Assembly (NCBI RefSeq): GCF_028389875.1
Contig: NC_084663.1
Span: forward strand, 215,784,876 to 215,848,875
Source of the DNA: Rhea pennata
Taxonomy: Eukaryota; Chordata; Aves; Rheiformes; Rheidae
DNA: 64,000 nucleotides
Reading direction: 5' to 3'
Below are positions 33,615 through 64,000 of the stretch, one piece after another. A program made the position numbers and the translations under genes. Positions within the stretch are counted from its first letter, which is position 1. Each line of letters starts with the position of its first letter. The notes beneath the pieces were generated by a model, which did not search any database, was not told the origin of the DNA, and saw only the letters and a program-made list of their open reading frames with translations.

Positions 33615-33741
33615 CGGAGCGCGGCGGCGGCGGCGGCGGCCGCGCATGGCGAGGCGGGCGGCGGCGGCGCGGCCGCGGTAGCGGCGCCGGGGCCGGGCCG
33701 GGCCCGCGGGGCGCCCCGACGGGCGCCGCTCCATGTTCGCC

Positions 33742-37018
<3,277 letters not shown>

Positions 37019-37326
37019 TGCGCCGCGCGGCGCCCGGCCGCGGGAGAGCCGCTGCTCCGTGCCGCGCGCCCGGCCGGAGGCGCCGCCGGCCCCCGCTCCC
37101 CGCCGCGCCCGGGGGCCCGGGGCGCTCGCCGCGGCTTTGGGGCGGGCGGCTCTGCCTGCCGGAGCTCGGAGTGGGCCGAGCCGCCGGAGGAGGTGCCGTG
37201 GGGCGGGCCCAGGCGTCCGGGCCGCCGCCGGAGCCCTGGGAGCGTTGCCGGCGCCCCGGCTCGCCGCCCGCCGCAGGCGGCCTTTGCCGGCGGCCGCAGC
37301 GCGATCAGCGCAGCAGCGCGCGTCCC

Positions 37327-37366
37327 TGTGCGTGCATGCGTGCACACGCGCGTGCACACGCGTGTG
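37327..37366 (+). repeat. Strictly alternating pyrimidine-purine tract in PHOX2A 3' UTR
   Basis: Forty consecutive bases alternate pyrimidine and purine (TGTGCGTGCATGCGTGCACA and onward), a sequence class that readily adopts Z-form. Confidence 0.85.
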
Positions 37367-37628
37367 TTCGTGCGGTGGCGGCGGCGGGTCTCCCGTGGGG
37401 CCGGCCGGCAGCGCGCGCCCTCACCCCACTGCCCAGGCCGCGGGCCCTCGCCACCGCCAGCTTCGTGCCCTGCTGCTCCCCCAGGCCCAGCCGCCGCGGC
37501 TCCCCGGACCTCTTCGGATGCTGGATGAGTCTTTTATTTTGTTTTTTATTTTCCTTTTTTTTTTTTTTTTGCTTTCTTTTTAACTGTTCTGTAATTTATT
37601 GAACCCATTTGCAAATTATACTAATCCA

Positions 37629-37634
37629 AATAAA
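37629..37634 (+). terminator. PHOX2A: PHOX2A polyadenylation signal
   Basis: AATAAA about 610 bases after the stop codon, preceded by a T-rich stretch and an AT-rich end of the 3' UTR. Confidence 0.85.
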
Positions 37635-38029
37635 ACTTAATTTATTGAAGAAGCCGCTGGCTCCCTGCAGTCGGGCGGGGGCAGGCGGCGCCCCGGAGGG
37701 CGCAGCCCCCCCCCAGCCGCCCGAGAGGGGCCCGGTGGGTCGAGCCACCTGGAGGGCTCTGCGCGCTCGGCGCTGCCCGTGGGGCACCAACCCTTCGCCT
37801 CACCTGGAGCCGCCTTTCCCCGTGGGCGGCAGCCGGGGACCCGCGTGCTGCTGCCGGAGGCTGCGGAGCGCCGGCCCGGCGCCCACCGCAGCCCGGATGC
37901 TAGTGCAGGACACCTGCGACGATGCCTCTCGCCAGCTGCTCTCAACCCAAAGACCTGGAGCAGAGCGGGGAAGAGCAGCGGAAGGGGCTGCAGCAACCCG
38001 GGAGAGCAGAGGTACGGACATGGGACGGG

Positions 38030-38525
38030 AGCAGAGGTGGGACCTGAGCACAGGTGGAGGAGGAGCAGGGTCTGGGAGAGGAACAGGAGGTGGGAGAGGA
38101 GCAGAGGTGGGAGAGGTTCAGGGGCTGGGACAGGAGCAGGGTCTCAGGGCAGAGGTGGAACAGGAGCAGAGGCCAAAGAGAAGCAGGTGGGACAGGAAAA
38201 GCAGGTGGGACGGGGAAGGGGCTGGGACATGAGCAGGGTCTGCAAAAGGAGCAGAAGTGGAACAGGAGCAGAGTTGGGAGAGAAGGAGAAGGAGGTGAAA
38301 CAAGAGCAGAAGCTGGGACAGGAGCAAGAGATGGGAGAGGAAGAGGAGGTGGGAGAAGAGCAGGGGCTGGGAAAGGAGAAGGAGGTGGGAGAGGAGCAGG
38401 GGCTTAGAAAGGAGCAGGGGTGAGACAGGAGCAGGAGGTGGCAGAGCAGGAGTTGAGCTAGCAGGAGCTTGGACAGGAGCAGAGGTGGGAGAGGAGCAGA
38501 AGGTGGGACAGGAGCAGTAGGCCAG
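38030..38525. repeat. Purine-rich GGGACAGGAGCAGAGGTG array
   Basis: Degenerate 12-26-bp units such as GGGACAGGAGCAG and GAGGTGGGAGAGG in tandem, in the gap between the convergent PHOX2A and INPPL1 genes. Confidence 0.88.
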
Positions 38526-39114
38526 ATGTTGTGTCCCAGCAGAGCCCACAGCCTGGTTTAGGAGGTGCAGGGCACCTCAGAGGAGCCCAGCTTGCCACGT
38601 GTCCCAGGACATGGGGCAGCTTTCAGAGGAAACCCATGGATGAACCCCACAGTCTGTGTGAAGATGGGAGCGGGGCCAAGGCTGCCACCCGAGCAGGGAG
38701 CTTCTCGGGGAGCTTGAATGTAGGAAGGGCTCGTGCAGCAGGAGTGCAAACAGGACCGACAGCACAGGGGAGGTGTAAGCACGGCTCCAGCTCTTGGAGA
38801 GAAATGAGGTGGCCCAAAGCCCAGCCGGAGCTCACAGTGGTGTATTGGGTGGAACAAGAAGGGTTGCTACAGCAAAATGTGGCTCCATCGATGGAGAAAG
38901 CCTGTATTTGAGGCAGGTCCTGGCAATGAGGGGCAGGTGAGGCCCTGCGCCCCTGGCAGCTCCTGGTGTATGTCCCCTTGGAGCATGTCCTCTCTGAATC
39001 CACAAGGCCAAATAGCACCGGGACCTACCTGGGCAGCTGGTGCCCGATGCCTTAGGCTGCCTCCGCGGCAGGGTGGGCATGGGGCTAGAAGCACTGTGCA
39101 TGCAGCAGACCAGG
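38526..39114. other. Unassigned unique sequence between arrays
   Basis: Non-repetitive, moderate-GC DNA; I see no gene, polyadenylation site or recognised mobile element in it. Confidence 0.5.
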
Positions 39115-39720
39115 GCCAGATGGACCACAGGGGGCATGATGGACTGTGGGGGGCAAGATGGACCGTGGGAGAGCATGATGGACCCCGAGGGGTGCAATGG
39201 ACTGTGGGGTTATGATAGACCAGGGAGGACATGATGGATTACAAGGAGTACAATGGACCATGGAGGACATGATGGATTGGAGGACATGATGAACCGGGGC
39301 AGGTGCAATGGGAGCATGATGGACCGCAGCGGGTATAATGGACTCCGGGGGGCACAATGGACCATGGGGGGCATGATGAACTGCAAGGGATGTGATGGAC
39401 TGGGGCAGGCGTGATGGACCACAGGCAACATGGACCACAGCAGTACTGTAGGACAGACTGTGGGAGAGCACAACGGACCACGGAGGGGGTGCAATGAATC
39501 GCAGGGGGCTTGATGGACCATGGGGGACGTGATGGACATGAGAGTGTGATGGACTAGAGGGGACATGATGGACGAAAGGGGTGCGACGGATCAAGCAGGG
39601 GCACGATAGACTGTGGAGGATGTGATGGGCATGATGGACTGTGGGAGGTGTGATGGACCGTGAGGGGCATGATGGACTGTGGGGGGCGTGATGGACCATG
39701 GGGGGCATGATGGACCATAG
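39115..39720. repeat. About 20-bp minisatellite (GGGCATGATGGACTGTGGGG)
   Basis: About thirty degenerate units of roughly 18-21 bp built on ATGATGGACC(A/G)TGGGGGGC. It ends just past the INPPL1 polyadenylation site. Confidence 0.92.
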
Positions 39721-39811
39721 CTTTGGCCACCAGCTCCCAGGATCCTGAGCAGACCATGACCAAGGGAGAGAAAACCACGCGGCGGAGCCGATCTCTAAGC
39801 AAACGAGGGCT

Positions 39812-39817
39812 TTTATT
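39812..39817 (-). terminator. INPPL1: INPPL1 polyadenylation signal
   Basis: TTTATT on the + strand gives AATAAA on the - strand, about 870 bases beyond the INPPL1 stop. It follows an AT-rich stretch (39,840-40,030) typical of a 3' UTR end. Confidence 0.75.
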
Positions 39818-40687
39818 GCTCCAGTACAGGGTAGGGGACATAACACGAGGACATCTCAGAAAAGATCTTCAACCTAACACTTAATCTTTTTTCCTCCAGG
39901 AAAGAACATTAAGCATACAAAGAGAGTTCCAAACAACAATTAAATTAAACATTAAAAAAATAGCTCATGATTTAAAAAAACAAAAACACAGAGCACAACA
40001 CGACGGCACTTTTAGTAGGATTAAATTCACACCGAACGCCCGAAGCTAACGAAAAGAGAGGGCGGCGCGGGGAGGGAGCCCGCCGGGCGCCGCGCCGGTG
40101 AGCCGAGCGCATCCTTCATCTCGGGCGGAGGGGCGGCGCCGCGGGCCCCCCGGGCCGGGTGGGACCGCGGCGGCGTGGGGGTTCGGCTGCGGTGCCAGGA
40201 CCCCCGCGGGGCGCCGAGGCTCGGCTGAGCCGTGAGGGCGCTCGGCGAGGAGCCGGCGGCGGAGGGGACGGGTCCGGGGGGCGAAGGCACTGATGGCGCC
40301 GGGCTCCGGCGGGGACCCCCGTCCCCGTCCCCCGTCGCGGCACGAAGGCACTTGGGCAGCGGCCCGAGCGGGCGCCGGGCTGGGACAGCTTTGCGCTTTG
40401 CGTGGAGCCTCCTCCTCCTCCTCCTCTTCCTCCCTGGCGGCGAAGGGCAGGCGGCGTCTCCGGGGGCACCCACCGGCCGTGGGGCGCTGGCCCCACAGCC
40501 CTCCCCCCCACCCCGCTGGTGGTCCCGTCCCCCCCGAACGCTCCGCTCCTCCCTCCTCTCAATAAATAAGAAATAACTTAACCGTCGGGAGGCCCCAGCG
40601 CCGGGGCCTCCCCGTGAAATCGTCTGACCAGGGCCCCGCTCGGCGCCGGCGGGGGGCCGGGGGGGGCCGGGGGGGGGCCGGGGCCCC
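39818..40687 (-). other. INPPL1: INPPL1 3' untranslated region
   Basis: Runs from the stop codon to the AATAAA: GC-rich near the stop, AT-rich near the end. Small ORFs here are not supported. Confidence 0.6.
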
Positions 40688-63627
<22,940 letters not shown>

Positions 63628-63639
63628 TAGCTCAGCCTG

Positions 63640-64000
63640 AAACACCTCAGCTCGGTTCGGCCTGGCCTGGCTCTGCTCAGCCTGGCCCAGTTCGGCTCAG
63701 CTTGGTTCAGCCCAGCCCAGCCCCACTCACTTAAATCACCTTGGCCTGGTTCAGCCTGGCTCAGCCCTGTTCAGCCTGAACTGTGTCAGCCCAGTTCTGC
63801 CCAGCCCGGCTCAATTCAGCCTGGCCAGTTTGACCCAGCTTGGTTCAGCCCAGCTCAGCCCCATTCAGCCTGAACCACCTTGGCCCAGTTTGACCCAGCT
63901 CAATTCAGCCCAGTTCGGCCCAGCTCAGCCTGATTCAGCCCATCCAGCTTGGTTCAGCCTAGCCCAATTCAGCCCAGCCCCGTTCAGCCTGAACCACCTC
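63640..64000. repeat. About 10-bp repeat (TTCAGCCCAG / CTCAGCCTGG) to window end
   Basis: Degenerate decamers of the form (T/C)TCAGCCC(A/G)G and GGTTCAGCCTG continue to the last base, so the array extends beyond the window. Confidence 0.85.

Noticed and set aside
33733-33741. Alternative PHOX2A start nine bases upstream
   Set aside because: In frame but with a weaker context; the conserved N-terminus [12 protein letters not shown] begins at 33742.
40558-40575. AATAAATAAG on the + strand
   Set aside because: It lies inside the INPPL1 3' UTR on the opposite strand and no + strand gene ends there; PHOX2A already has a signal at 37629.

Overview
The window looks like an avian nuclear chromosome segment. 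It carries CR1 LINE retrotransposon copies with the typical avian 3' end (short ATTCTGTG-type tail units). It has spliced vertebrate genes with GT-AG introns. The gene order CLPB(+) - PHOX2A(+) - INPPL1(-) is that of human 11q13.4. I cannot name the species. All exon borders were read by eye from reading frame, GT/AG sites and remembered vertebrate orthologues; no alignment was run.

Layout. (1) 1-24,900: the 3' half of CLPB, nine coding exons on the + strand with moderate-GC introns. They encode the AAA+ ATPase module and the C-terminal domain of the mitochondrial disaggregase; the ankyrin/targeting half lies off the left edge. An old CR1 fragment starts the window and a younger CR1 3' end lies in intron 5. 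(2) 25,300-33,700: intergenic sequence that abruptly becomes GC- and CpG-rich and is packed with minisatellites, one of them split by a CR1 insertion. Between the arrays are short AT-richer islands with clustered homeodomain sites, including two TAAT-N3-ATTA palindromes of the type bound by paired-class (PHOX2) dimers; these are candidate PHOX2A control elements. (3) 33,742-37,634: complete three-exon PHOX2A (283 aa, Q50 paired-like homeodomain), whose first intron is mostly tandem repeat. (4) 37,640-39,800: repeat-filled gap between convergent genes. (5) 39,812-62,395: complete INPPL1 (SHIP2) on the - strand, 28 coding exons, about 1,280 aa (SH2, PH-related region, inositol 5-phosphatase, C2, proline-rich/NPXY, SAM). 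Intron 2 holds a 5.2-kb array of 33-34-bp units that is free of stop codons in all six frames. Intron 1 holds three more arrays and a C-rich tract. (6) 62,396-64,000: GC-rich INPPL1 5' end and promoter, then hexamer- and decamer-type repeats.

The three genes do not form a pathway; they are a conserved neighbourhood. The most unusual property is the density and variety of GC-rich minisatellites, more than a dozen separate arrays in about 38 kb. They create large spurious open reading frames and heavy G-run content in the INPPL1 and PHOX2A primary transcripts. I found no convincing new protein-coding gene, RNA gene or CRISPR array.
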